Shown piece after piece: positions 42,406-50,388 of a stretch of DNA of 64,000 bases; the first letter of the stretch is position 1; each line of letters starts with the position of its first letter. Source of the stretch: Caryophanales bacterium UBA5603 (lineage in GTDB: Bacteria > Bacillota_I > Bacilli_A > Izemoplasmatales > Hujiaoplasmataceae); assembly GCA_002424815.1 (NCBI GenBank), contig DILB01000027.1:142001-206000 (forward strand), written 5' to 3'. Made by a program: the position numbers and the translations under genes. Below the pieces are notes generated by a model that did not search any database, was not told the origin of the DNA, and saw only the letters and a list, made by a program, of their open reading frames with translations.

Positions 42406-43569
42406 ATGAAAATACATTGCCTAAATAACATATCAAAATATGGCCTTGATTTACTGAAACCCCCTTTTGAATTAACCAAGGATGTTCACGAATCCGAATT
42501 AATTCTTGTTCGAAGTGCAGTTATGCACGAAATGGAAATTCCTGAAAATCTGATTGCTGTTGCAAGAGCAGGAGCGGGAGTAAATAACATTCCATTGGAT
42601 AAATTTGCAAAAGCTGGAATTGTTGTTTTTAATACACCTGGAGCTAACGCAAACGGCGTAAAAGAACTAGTCTTAGCAGGGATGCTCTTAAGCGCTCGTG
42701 ATATTCACGGCGGATTGAACTGGGTAAAAAATAATGCAAATGATCCTGATATTGCCAAAACTGTTGAAAAAGCAAAAGCCCAATTCGGTGGTACTGAAAT
42801 TTTGGGAAAAAGCATTGGAATAATTGGTTTAGGCGCTATTGGAATGTTGGTTGCTAATGCCTGCAAAGCTCTTGGAATGAACCTCTATGGATATGATGTC
42901 TATTTACCAGAAGAAAGAAAACATTTATTGCCACCAGAACTCATATTTTGTGATACTTTAGATGAACTTTATGCAAACACTGATTTTATCACTTTGCATG
43001 TACCTTTGACTCCAGAGACCAAAGGAATGATTAATGAAGACTCGCTTTCTCAAATGAAACAAGGGGTCGTCATTTTAAATTACTCGCGTGATACTTTAGT
43101 GGATGATGATGCGATGGAAAAAGCAATTGAGTCAAAAAAAGTTAAGAAATACGTGACTGATTTTCCAAATCCTCGAACTGCAAACATGGATGGCGTTCTT
43201 TGTATCCCGCATTTGGGCGCTTCTACTGAAGAAAGTGAAGACAATTGTGCAGTGATGGCAGTGAGACAACTTGTCAACTATACCGTGACAGGGTCCATTG
43301 TGAATTCAGTCAATTTTCCGAATTGTGAATTACCAATTTGTGAAAGTGCTGGTCGAATAGGAATTTTGCACGAGAATACACCGATGTTGCTTAATAGCAT
43401 GACAGAATTGATTAGTCATTTTCCAAAAACGAAAATAATTAAATTGATTAATAATGTTAAAAATGATGTTGCCTACACTGTTTATGATCTTGAAACAACT
43501 ATTTCGTCAAAACTCATTGATGATTTGAATCAATTAAATGGGATTTTTCGAATCAGAATTATTCAATAA
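42406..43569 (+). CDS. serA: D-3-phosphoglycerate dehydrogenase (short form)
   Basis: SerA oxidises 3-phosphoglycerate to 3-phosphohydroxypyruvate with NAD, the first step of serine synthesis. At 387 residues it is the short type, with a C-terminal ACT-like segment (after about 315) but no intervening domain. The NAD-binding motif is GLGAIGMLVANACKALGM. The catalytic Arg is in NYSRDTLVDD and the His in IPHLGASTEES. The usual catalytic Glu (in a DxxxxEP context) is replaced by a region reading YVTDFPNP, where no Glu is evident. It is the last gene of the serine cluster. Confidence 0.93.
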   Translation: MKIHCLNNISKYGLDLLKPPFELTKDVHESELILVRSAVMHEMEIPENLIAVARAGAGVNNIPLDKFAKAGIVVFNTPGANANGVKELVLAGMLLSARDIHGGLNWVKNNANDPDIAKTVEKAKAQFGGTEILGKSIGIIGLGAIGMLVANACKALGMNLYGYDVYLPEERKHLLPPELIFCDTLDELYANTDFITLHVPLTPETKGMINEDSLSQMKQGVVILNYSRDTLVDDDAMEKAIESKKVKKYVTDFPNPRTANMDGVLCIPHLGASTEESEDNCAVMAVRQLVNYTVTGSIVNSVNFPNCELPICESAGRIGILHENTPMLLNSMTELISHFPKTKIIKLINNVKNDVAYTVYDLETTISSKLIDDLNQLNGIFRIRIIQ

Positions 43570-43575
43570 AGTCAT

Positions 43576-43612
43576 GGGCGTAAGACCTTAAAAGAGGTTT
43601 TCACGCCCTTTC
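43576..43612 (+). terminator. Terminator after serA
   Basis: A stem of about 13 bp (GGGCGT 43576-43581 with ACGCCC 43603-43608, continued inward to ACCT/AGGT with one bulge and one G/T pair) is followed by TTTCT. Confidence 0.85.
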
Positions 43613-43644
43613 TGTTCTACAGGAATATTTGCAAAATTAAATAC

Positions 43645-43673
43645 TTGCATTTTTAATGAATAAATTATAAAAT
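43645..43673 (+). promoter_or_regulatory. Promoter of rpmG
   Basis: TTGCAT (43645-43650), 17 bp, TAAAAT (43668-43673). Confidence 0.65.
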
Positions 43674-43701
43674 ATATAAGTGACTGAATGGAGGATTTTG
43701 T

Positions 43702-43851
43702 ATGAGAACTCAAGTTTTTTTGAAGTGTACTGAGTGTAAAGAAGAAAACTATAGTACCACAAGAAATAAAAAACTGCATCCGGATCGTATGGACGTTAAA
43801 AAATATTGCCCCAAATGTCAAAAGCAAACAGTTCATCGCGAGAAAAAGTAA
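43702..43851 (+). CDS. rpmG: 50S ribosomal protein L33
   Basis: The gene encodes 49 residues, the normal length for L33. The protein reads MRTQVFLKCTEC at the start, with two CxxC pairs (CTEC and CPKC) that would bind zinc. This is the zinc-binding (C+) form. GGAGGA (43690-43695) precedes the ATG. The gene is monocistronic, with a promoter upstream and a terminator that overlaps the stop codon. Confidence 0.96.
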   Translation: MRTQVFLKCTECKEENYSTTRNKKLHPDRMDVKKYCPKCQKQTVHREKK

Positions 43852-43875
43852 CTTCGATAATCGAAGTTTTTTTCT
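43850..43875 (+). terminator. Terminator of rpmG
   Basis: AACTTCGA (43850-43857) pairs with TCGAAGTT (43861-43868) with a 3-nt loop, followed by a run of Ts. Confidence 0.9.
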
Positions 43876-43915
43876 TTTTTATGGGCGGAGTGAATTTTAT
43901 TAGATCTCCAAATAA

Positions 43916-43924
43916 TGATATAAT
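43916..43924 (+). promoter_or_regulatory. Extended -10 promoter of the ROK kinase gene
   Basis: TGATATAAT at 43916-43924; no good -35 box is seen. Confidence 0.5.
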
Positions 43925-43946
43925 AGATGCTTAGATGGTGAAAGAT

Positions 43947-44876
43947 ATGAAAAATCATTTAATTGGTGTAGATATTGGTGGAACGTCGATAAAAATTGGG
44001 ATTTTTGATTTTGAGGGACGTCTCATTAATAAATGGGATATTCCCACGAACAAATTAAATCATGGCGAGGATATTTTGCATGATATTTACAACTCTATTT
44101 TAGAAAGAACATCCTTTGATGACGTTTTTGGAATTGGTTTTGGTGTTCCTGGTCCTGTATCTAATGAAATCGCATTAAATTGTGTCAATTTGGGTTGGAA
44201 CAATAAGCACTTAGTTGAAGACTTTCGGAAGATTTTATCAGATGAAAATATGATTATTCGTTTAGCGAATGATGCAAATTGTGCTTGTGCAGGTGAGGTA
44301 TTCCAAGGAAGCGCCAAAGGTTTTCAAAATGTAGCAATGTTTACACTTGGAACGGGTGTTGGTGGTGGCATTCTTCAAAATGGGACAATCGTCGAGGGTG
44401 TAAATGGTTTAGGTGGTGAACCGGGACATATTGTTGTTGATTTTCTCCATAAATTTCCTTGTAATTGCGGTAAAAAAGGATGTTTGGAAACAGTGTCTTC
44501 AGCCACCGGTATTGTCAATTTAGCGAAAGAAAAATTAACAAAAACTAAGCGCCAAAGTGCTTTAAGGAATTTTGCCAATTTCAGTGCAAAAAGAGTCTTT
44601 GATTTAGCTAAACAAGGAGATCAACTTTCAATTGATGTTATTGATGAAGCGGCGAATTATCTCGCCTATGCTATGAGTATGATTGCCTTAACAACTAACC
44701 CTGAATTGTTTGTTATCGGTGGTGGAGTATCAAATGCTGGTGAATATTTATTAAATAAAATAAAAGATCATTTTTACTCCTATGTTAATCCGTTCATTCG
44801 CGATCAAAAAATAGTGATTGCATCCCTCGGAAATGATGCCGGGATTTATGGTGCAGCCTATATGGTAAAACCATGA
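43947..44876 (+). CDS. glcK: ROK-family glucokinase
   Basis: This sugar kinase phosphorylates glucose to glucose 6-phosphate. The 309-residue protein has the ATP motif GVDIGGTSIKIGIF and the second phosphate motif FTLGTGVGGGI. The ROK zinc motif CxCGxxGCxE is present as CNCGKKGCLE, with the preceding His in GEPGHIVVDF. There is no N-terminal helix-turn-helix, so it is a kinase and not a ROK repressor. The start at 43947 is preferred to the ATG at 43935, whose second codon lies in the GGTGA ribosome-binding site. It overlaps the next gene in an ATGA. Specificity for glucose is inferred. Confidence 0.88.
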   Translation: MKNHLIGVDIGGTSIKIGIFDFEGRLINKWDIPTNKLNHGEDILHDIYNSILERTSFDDVFGIGFGVPGPVSNEIALNCVNLGWNNKHLVEDFRKILSDENMIIRLANDANCACAGEVFQGSAKGFQNVAMFTLGTGVGGGILQNGTIVEGVNGLGGEPGHIVVDFLHKFPCNCGKKGCLETVSSATGIVNLAKEKLTKTKRQSALRNFANFSAKRVFDLAKQGDQLSIDVIDEAANYLAYAMSMIALTTNPELFVIGGGVSNAGEYLLNKIKDHFYSYVNPFIRDQKIVIASLGNDAGIYGAAYMVKP

Positions 44877-45511
44877 AACCAGTCATATTTGCTAAAAATG
44901 CAGCTTCAATAAATACTTATTTACTCATTTATAAAAAAAAGTGCATCGCCATTGATCCAGGATTTAATGGCGAAGCATTACAAGAATATATTGAATTAAA
45001 CGATTTGACATTGACCGATGTATTCTTGACACATGGACATTACGATCATATTAGAGACATTCGTATCTTAGCTAAAAAATGGGATTTTAACTTATATATT
45101 CATGAGTTGGATCAAGCAATGCTATATGATGATAAATTAAATTACGCTGTTTATTTCAATGGATCATTTAGAATTAAAAGTGATCAGAAAATCACCTTGT
45201 TACACGATGGTGATCTCATATCACATGGCACATCCCATTTTAAGGTCTGGCACACACCTGGGCATACGCAAGGAAGTTTGTGTTTAGAATATCTGAACAT
45301 GATTTTTACAGGGGATACTTTATTTTGTGGCGATCTCGGTCGGACAGATCTAATGGGTGGATCTCAAAAAGCAATGAATCAATCCATTATTCGACTTTTT
45401 CGGGGAATTTCAAATGATTTAATCGTTTATCCTGGGCATGAGCAATCCACTTCGATGAGTATCGAAAGAAAAGAAAATCCAGCGGTTATTCGACTCTTAA
45501 AAACATCATAA
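44873..45511 (+). CDS. MBL-fold metallo-hydrolase (glyoxalase II-like)
   Basis: The 212-residue protein has the metallo-beta-lactamase metal motif THGHYDHI (HxHxDH). Further His ligands lie in WHTPGHTQGSLCLE and PGHEQ, and the bridging Asp in FTGDTLF. The length and pattern match the small YqgX/GloB-like hydrolases in Bacillota, which may hydrolyse thioesters such as S-lactoyl-thiols. The true substrate is not known. It is coupled to the ROK kinase by a four-base overlap, an association also common in Bacilli. Confidence 0.88.
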   Translation: MKPVIFAKNAASINTYLLIYKKKCIAIDPGFNGEALQEYIELNDLTLTDVFLTHGHYDHIRDIRILAKKWDFNLYIHELDQAMLYDDKLNYAVYFNGSFRIKSDQKITLLHDGDLISHGTSHFKVWHTPGHTQGSLCLEYLNMIFTGDTLFCGDLGRTDLMGGSQKAMNQSIIRLFRGISNDLIVYPGHEQSTSMSIERKENPAVIRLLKTS

Positions 45512-45540
45512 AAAAATCCACTTGCAGAAAGTGGATTTTT
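45512..45540. terminator. Bidirectional terminator
   Basis: AAAAATCCACTT (45512-45523) pairs with AAGTGGATTTTT (45529-45540) around a 5-nt loop, between converging genes. Confidence 0.93.
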
Positions 45541-46666
45541 ATATGTAATTTGAGAAAATAAAGACTACTCCAGTAATTATTAACACAAATATTATGCATA
45601 AAAGCGTATAGGTACGAACATAAGTTTTACCTTGATCAGGGAAATCTTTTATCACGAATTTGAATGTGATTAAACTTGCTAAAGAAGCAATCAGTGTCCC
45701 CATTGAACCGACGTTAACTCCCTGTAATAGTGGTTTCCAGTAGGAGGTATCTGTGAAAGTAGAGAGTAATACAGCCGAAGGTACGTTGCTGATGAATTGA
45801 CTTGTAAATAGTCCGCTAAAATACACTGAGACTGGATTTTCAAGATAACTAGAAACCAATTCTTTAATGACAGTTATCTGACCGAGATTACCAGTAAAAA
45901 TAAAGAACGAAAAAAAAGTTAATAACAATGTATAATCAACTTTTTTAAGTAAGTGAGCAGAAAAGATAACTGTCAGAAAAACTGTTATACCAAAGGTATA
46001 CCATTCTGGTACAATTCTTAAAACAGCTAAGAGTGCGTTGATAAATATTAATAAATATATGTATATTTTTTTAGACGATATTTTTGGAGATACTGTAACA
46101 GTATGACAAGGAATCGAAGGAATTAATACCAAAGTTACAATCGTTAGTAATATTAGTCCGGTAATAGTAATTGGTAACATTGCTCCAATAAATGAAGCAA
46201 AAGGAATATTGTAATAAGCATAAAGGTAGATATTTTGTGGATCGCCCATGGGCGTTAGAGCGCTGCCAAGATTGGCGGCTAAGGTTTGTAAAATGACGAT
46301 TGTTAAAGCATATTTTTCTTGTTGGGTTTGCTTTGTTACAAATAAAGTGAAAGGGACGAGCGTCAATAAGACGGCATCATTTGTTACCCACATTCCTAAA
46401 AAGAAAGTAGCCAAAACGATGACAAGTGCTATCCATTTAATTGAATAAAAACGAGAGACCAGTTTTATCGCAATAAAACTGAATACATTGGCCTCATAAA
46501 GACCTGCAACAGCGATCATTAAAGTAAACATAATGATTAATACTTTATAATTTATATAGCTTAAATATGCGATGGATGGATGGACAATAAAACAAGAAAT
46601 CAACGCCAGAAAAAAAGCGATGATGAACACTTTATCTTTCCATAAATAAGCTAATAATCGATGCAT
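45539..46666 (-). CDS. ArsB/NhaD-superfamily (SLC13-like) permease
   Basis: The 375-residue membrane protein has about ten helices. Its two repeats carry the ion-transporter hallmarks: GMWVTNDAVLLTLVPF in the first half, LGSALTPMGDPQNIYLY at the re-entrant loop, and QFISNVPSAVLLSTF in the second half. These mark the IT superfamily of Na+-coupled anion or Na+/H+ carriers (ArsB, NhaD, SLC13). The exact substrate cannot be read from the sequence. The ATG at 46666 follows GAGGTG by 6 bases. It diverges from the heat-shock operon. Confidence 0.85.
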   Translation of the reverse strand: MHRLLAYLWKDKVFIIAFFLALISCFIVHPSIAYLSYINYKVLIIMFTLMIAVAGLYEANVFSFIAIKLVSRFYSIKWIALVIVLATFFLGMWVTNDAVLLTLVPFTLFVTKQTQQEKYALTIVILQTLAANLGSALTPMGDPQNIYLYAYYNIPFASFIGAMLPITITGLILLTIVTLVLIPSIPCHTVTVSPKISSKKIYIYLLIFINALLAVLRIVPEWYTFGITVFLTVIFSAHLLKKVDYTLLLTFFSFFIFTGNLGQITVIKELVSSYLENPVSVYFSGLFTSQFISNVPSAVLLSTFTDTSYWKPLLQGVNVGSMGTLIASLASLITFKFVIKDFPDQGKTYVRTYTLLCIIFVLIITGVVFIFSNYI

Positions 46667-46789
46667 TTTAACACCTCATATTTCAGTCAAGAATATTATA
46701 CTACTTAAATTAAAGAATACAATATAACCTTGAACGGTATCTTTAAAATGCGCCAATTATATAACTTAATAAGAGAATATTGATTTTTA

Positions 46790-46816
46790 TTAGCACTCGG
46801 CGCTTGACATTGCTAA
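46790..46816 (+). promoter_or_regulatory. CIRCE operator 1 (HrcA binding site), one arm diverged
   Basis: TTAGCACTC (46790-46798), 9 bases, then CATTGCTAA (46808-46816). The first arm is perfect and the second differs from GAGTGCTAA at two positions. It overlaps the -35 box. Confidence 0.85.
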
Positions 46817-46832
46817 TAAGCTTGTGTATAAT
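46804..46832 (+). promoter_or_regulatory. Promoter of hrcA-grpE-dnaK
   Basis: TTGACA (46804-46809), 17 bp, TATAAT (46827-46832): a perfect consensus sigma-A promoter lying between and within two CIRCE sites. Confidence 0.93.
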
Positions 46833-46836
46833 ATTG

Positions 46837-46863
46837 TTAGCATTCAAAAACAAGGAGTGCTAA
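46837..46863 (+). promoter_or_regulatory. CIRCE operator 2 (HrcA binding site)
   Basis: TTAGCATTC (46837-46845), 9 bases, then GAGTGCTAA (46855-46863). The second arm is perfect and the first has one change. It covers the transcription start and overlaps the hrcA ribosome-binding site region. Confidence 0.93.
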
Positions 46864-46875
46864 GGAGTGAACCTG

Positions 46876-47889
46876 ATGTTAAATGATCGTCAAGAACTAA
46901 TCTTTAAACTCATTGTTGAAGAATATGTTCGAACTGCCGAACCGGTTGGATCTCGGACGCTTTCACATTTTCTTGATGTATCTCCAGCAACAATTCGTAA
47001 TGAGATGTCCGACCTTGAAGAACTCGGTTTTTTAGAAAAAACTCATACTTCAAGCGGTCGAGTTCCGTCTGAAAAAGGATACCGTTATTACATCGAAACC
47101 ATCCTTAAAAACGCGGATAATGATTCGGATGCTTTTTCTGAATTTGATTCGTTATTTGAAAATCGTGAGGTAGAAAGAGAAGATGTCATCAAAGAAGCAA
47201 TCAATCTACTTAGCCAAGCGACTAATTGTACAGCCATAGCTCTTGGACCTAATGCATATAATTCAAAAGTAAAAAAAGTTCAACTTATTCCGCTTCGAGA
47301 TACACTGGCGCTCATCCTCGTCATTACTAATATGGGTTATGTTGAATCAAAACAAATAAGCATTGATGAGAACATGGAAATTTCTGAATTAGCGAAGGTC
47401 ATTGATCTTTTAAATGAACTTCTTGTTGACACGCCTATTTCTCAAGTTTCAGAAAAATTACATTATGAAATTCAAAGACAACAGATAAAAGAATTATTAA
47501 AATATCGAGAAACGATTGTTGATTCTTTCATTGAAGCGTTCTCAAAATTCGCACAAGCCAGATATTATTTAACCGGTCAATCGAATATGTTATATCAACC
47601 TGAATTTAATGATATTCAAAAATTGCGTGAATTTATCAATACAATTGAAAATAATGAAATATTTAAAATTGTTGAAACGAATGCAGATGGAATTAGTGTA
47701 AAAATTGGTAAAGAAAACACAATGACCTCTATGCAGGACTGCACAGTTGTATCAGCAAATTATGATACAAACGAGGGAGAACATGGCACCATTAGTTTAG
47801 TAGGACCGACACGAATGGAATACCGAAAAGTCATTCCCCTCATAAAGTATATAGCGAAACATCTGTCAAAATTATACGAAAATGATTAG
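46876..47889 (+). CDS. hrcA: Heat-inducible transcription repressor HrcA
   Basis: HrcA binds CIRCE operators and represses the chaperone operon, releasing under heat stress. The 337-residue protein has an N-terminal winged helix with RTAEPVGSRTLS and VSPATIRNEMSDLEELGFL, then HTSSGRVPSEKGYRYY. The C-terminal part holds the GAF-like dimer domain and ends with RMEYRKVIPLIKYIA. The ATG at 46876 follows AAGGAG by 8 bases; the GTG at 46867 overlaps that site. Both CIRCE sites upstream mean that it autoregulates. Confidence 0.96.
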   Translation: MLNDRQELIFKLIVEEYVRTAEPVGSRTLSHFLDVSPATIRNEMSDLEELGFLEKTHTSSGRVPSEKGYRYYIETILKNADNDSDAFSEFDSLFENREVEREDVIKEAINLLSQATNCTAIALGPNAYNSKVKKVQLIPLRDTLALILVITNMGYVESKQISIDENMEISELAKVIDLLNELLVDTPISQVSEKLHYEIQRQQIKELLKYRETIVDSFIEAFSKFAQARYYLTGQSNMLYQPEFNDIQKLREFINTIENNEIFKIVETNADGISVKIGKENTMTSMQDCTVVSANYDTNEGEHGTISLVGPTRMEYRKVIPLIKYIAKHLSKLYEND

Positions 47890-47901
47890 AAGGAGATGCT
47901 C

Positions 47902-48489
47902 ATGAAAGACAAGGACAAAACTAAAGAAACGCCGGTTAAAAAACCCGCAGAAATCAATGAAGAAGAAATTAAAACTTCACCTTCTGTTGAAGAAAGATTA
48001 GAAGAATTTCAAAAAGAATTAGAAAACGTTAAAGATAAATATTTAAGATCTCTTGCAGAAATGGAAAATTTCAAGAAGCGAAATACTGAAGAAATAAAAC
48101 GTGAAAGAAAATATGCTTCACAACCGATCGTTGACAAGTTAATCGATCAATTAGAAGTTTTCGAGCAAGCGTTGAATGTAAAAACCGATGATTCCAATTT
48201 CAAAAATTTCTTGTATGGTTTTAGAATGATAAAAGATATGCTTTTTAATGTTTTACTTGAAGAAGGTGTCAGCAAAATTGACATTATTACTGGAAACAGT
48301 TTCGATCCAAATACGATGCATGCTATTGAGATTCAATTTGATGCTGAACAACCAGAAAATAGCGTTTTAAAAGTTGTTAAAAATGGATATATGTATAAAG
48401 ATAGACTATTACGTCCGGCCACAGTTGTTATCAATCAAAAGCCGGAGAATCAAATAGATAACGAAAAACTCGACGCTAACGTCGCTTAA
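47902..48489 (+). CDS. grpE: Nucleotide exchange factor GrpE
   Basis: GrpE releases ADP from DnaK during the chaperone cycle. The 195 residues have a Lys/Glu-rich N-terminal coiled coil (about 30-90, with KYLRSLAEMENFKKRN) and the C-terminal beta domain with GVSKIDIITGNSFDPNTMHA and GYMYKDRLLRPATVVI. The start at 47902 lies 6 bases after GAAGGAG; the ATG at 47896 is too close to the site. It is the second gene of the operon, 12 bases after hrcA. Confidence 0.96.
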   Translation: MKDKDKTKETPVKKPAEINEEEIKTSPSVEERLEEFQKELENVKDKYLRSLAEMENFKKRNTEEIKRERKYASQPIVDKLIDQLEVFEQALNVKTDDSNFKNFLYGFRMIKDMLFNVLLEEGVSKIDIITGNSFDPNTMHAIEIQFDAEQPENSVLKVVKNGYMYKDRLLRPATVVINQKPENQIDNEKLDANVA

Positions 48490-48503
48490 CCGGAGGAAAA
48501 AAA

Positions 48504-50327
48504 ATGAAAAAAATTATTGGTATTGATTTAGGAACCACAAATTCATGTGTAGCTGTTATGGAAGGTTCGGAGGCAAAAGTAATTCCAAATTTAGATGGTA
48601 ATCGGACGACACCATCTGTTGTTGCTTTTAAAGATGATGAAATTCAAGTTGGCGAGGTTGCAAAACGCCAAGTCATTACAAACCCCAACACTGTTTATTC
48701 TATTAAACGAAAAATGGGAACAAATCAAAAGGTTAGAATTAACAACAAAGATTATACTCCGCAAGAAATTTCAGCAATGATTCTTCGCAATTTGAAAGAA
48801 TCAGCTGAGGCCTATCTCGGAGAAACTGTCACCGAAGCAGTTATTACTGTTCCAGCTTATTTTAACGATGCTCAACGCCAAGCCACCAAAGATGCAGGCA
48901 AAATTGCGGGTCTCGATGTTAAACGAATCATCAATGAACCGACAGCAGCTGCTTTAGCATACGGAATTGATAAAAGAGATAAAGAACAAACCGTATTAGT
49001 CTATGATTTAGGTGGAGGAACGTTTGATGTCAGCATTCTTGAACTTTCAGATGGAACCTTTGAAGTAATCTCAACCAGTGGAGATAATCACCTTGGTGGT
49101 GATGACTTTGACCAAAGAGTTGTGGAGTGGCTAGTCGAAGAATTCAAAAAAGAAACGGGCGTTAATCTTTCAAACGATAAAATGGCATTACAAAGATTGC
49201 GTGATGCTTCAGAAAAAGCTAAAAAAGAACTCAGTTCTATCACTTCGACTCAAATTTCGCTACCCTTTATCTCTATGACTTCCAGTGGACCCGTTCATAT
49301 GGAAAAGACGCTTACAAGGGCTAAATTTAACGAAATGACTGCTGATTTAGTTCAAAGAACGGTTGAACCGGTTCGCAGAGCTCTGTCAGATGCTAAAATG
49401 ACAGCAAAAGATATTGATCAAGTGTTATTGGTGGGGGGTTCTACTCGGACTCCGGCAGTTCAAGACACTGTTAAAAGCATTTTGGGAAAAGAACCAAACC
49501 GATCTGTCAATCCTGATGAAGTTGTTGCTATGGGAGCAGCCATTCAAGGGGGAGTTCTAAAAGGTGATGTTAAAGATGTATTATTATTGGACGTCACACC
49601 ACTTTCATTAGGCATTGAAACATTAGGCGGGGTTTTCACGAAGTTAATCGAAAGAAATACGACGATTCCTACATCTAAATCGCAAGTCTTCTCTACCGCC
49701 GCTGATAATCAACCTGCCGTTGATATTCATGTTCTTCAAGGTGAACGTTCGATGGCAAAAGACAATAAAACACTTGGCCACTTTCAATTAGCTGATATTC
49801 CTCCTGCACCCAGAGGAGTACCTCAAATTGAAGTTAAATTTGATATTGATGCTAATGGTATTGTCAATGTTCATGCAAAGAATGTTGCGACAGGCAAAAA
49901 TGCATCTATCACAATCCAGTCAGGTTCAGGATTATCTGAAGCTGATATTGATCGAATGGTCAAAGAAGCAGAAATGAATGCTGATTCAGACAAACAAAAA
50001 CGTGAGGAAGCGGATCTTCGTAATGAAGCTGACCAAATGATTTTTATGACAAATAAAGCGATAAAAGATCTTGGGGATAAAGTTACTGACAAAGAGAAGA
50101 AAGATGCTGAAGAGAAGATCAAAGATCTAGAAAAAGCTTTAAAAGGCGATAATCTTGATGCAATTCGTAAAGCTAAAGATGCTTTAGAAAAAACCACGCA
50201 AAGTCTATCTGAAAGAGTTTATTCAGAAATGAACAAACAAAAAGGTAATGATGATGGTGGCAATCAAGATGGTGGCGCAAGCGATGACGGCGATCAAGTT
50301 TTTGACGCTGATTACAAAGAAGTATAA
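48504..50327 (+). CDS. dnaK: Chaperone protein DnaK (Hsp70)
   Basis: This ATP-dependent Hsp70 chaperone has 607 residues. The nucleotide-binding domain begins with IGIDLGTTNSCVAVMEG and includes VYDLGGGTFDVSIL and INEPTAAALAYGID. The interdomain linker is DVLLLDVTPLSLGIET, and the substrate domain follows, with a lid rich in Lys/Glu. The C-terminal tail is Gly/Asp-rich and ends in VFDADYKEV, close to the EEVD-like tail of bacterial DnaK. GGAGGA lies before the ATG. A terminator separates it from dnaJ. Confidence 0.98.
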   Translation: MKKIIGIDLGTTNSCVAVMEGSEAKVIPNLDGNRTTPSVVAFKDDEIQVGEVAKRQVITNPNTVYSIKRKMGTNQKVRINNKDYTPQEISAMILRNLKESAEAYLGETVTEAVITVPAYFNDAQRQATKDAGKIAGLDVKRIINEPTAAALAYGIDKRDKEQTVLVYDLGGGTFDVSILELSDGTFEVISTSGDNHLGGDDFDQRVVEWLVEEFKKETGVNLSNDKMALQRLRDASEKAKKELSSITSTQISLPFISMTSSGPVHMEKTLTRAKFNEMTADLVQRTVEPVRRALSDAKMTAKDIDQVLLVGGSTRTPAVQDTVKSILGKEPNRSVNPDEVVAMGAAIQGGVLKGDVKDVLLLDVTPLSLGIETLGGVFTKLIERNTTIPTSKSQVFSTAADNQPAVDIHVLQGERSMAKDNKTLGHFQLADIPPAPRGVPQIEVKFDIDANGIVNVHAKNVATGKNASITIQSGSGLSEADIDRMVKEAEMNADSDKQKREEADLRNEADQMIFMTNKAIKDLGDKVTDKEKKDAEEKIKDLEKALKGDNLDAIRKAKDALEKTTQSLSERVYSEMNKQKGNDDGGNQDGGASDDGDQVFDADYKEV

Positions 50328-50343
50328 AAATTTTTAGTTTGAT

Positions 50344-50370
50344 AAAAAGCAGGATTTCTGCTTTTTGTCT
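50344..50370 (+). terminator. Hairpin between dnaK and dnaJ
   Basis: AAAAAGCAG (50344-50352) pairs with CTGCTTTTT (50358-50366) around a 5-nt loop. It looks like a full terminator, so dnaJ may receive only read-through transcription or be lowered relative to dnaK. Confidence 0.75.
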
Positions 50371-50388
50371 ATATTGCGAGGCGAGGCT

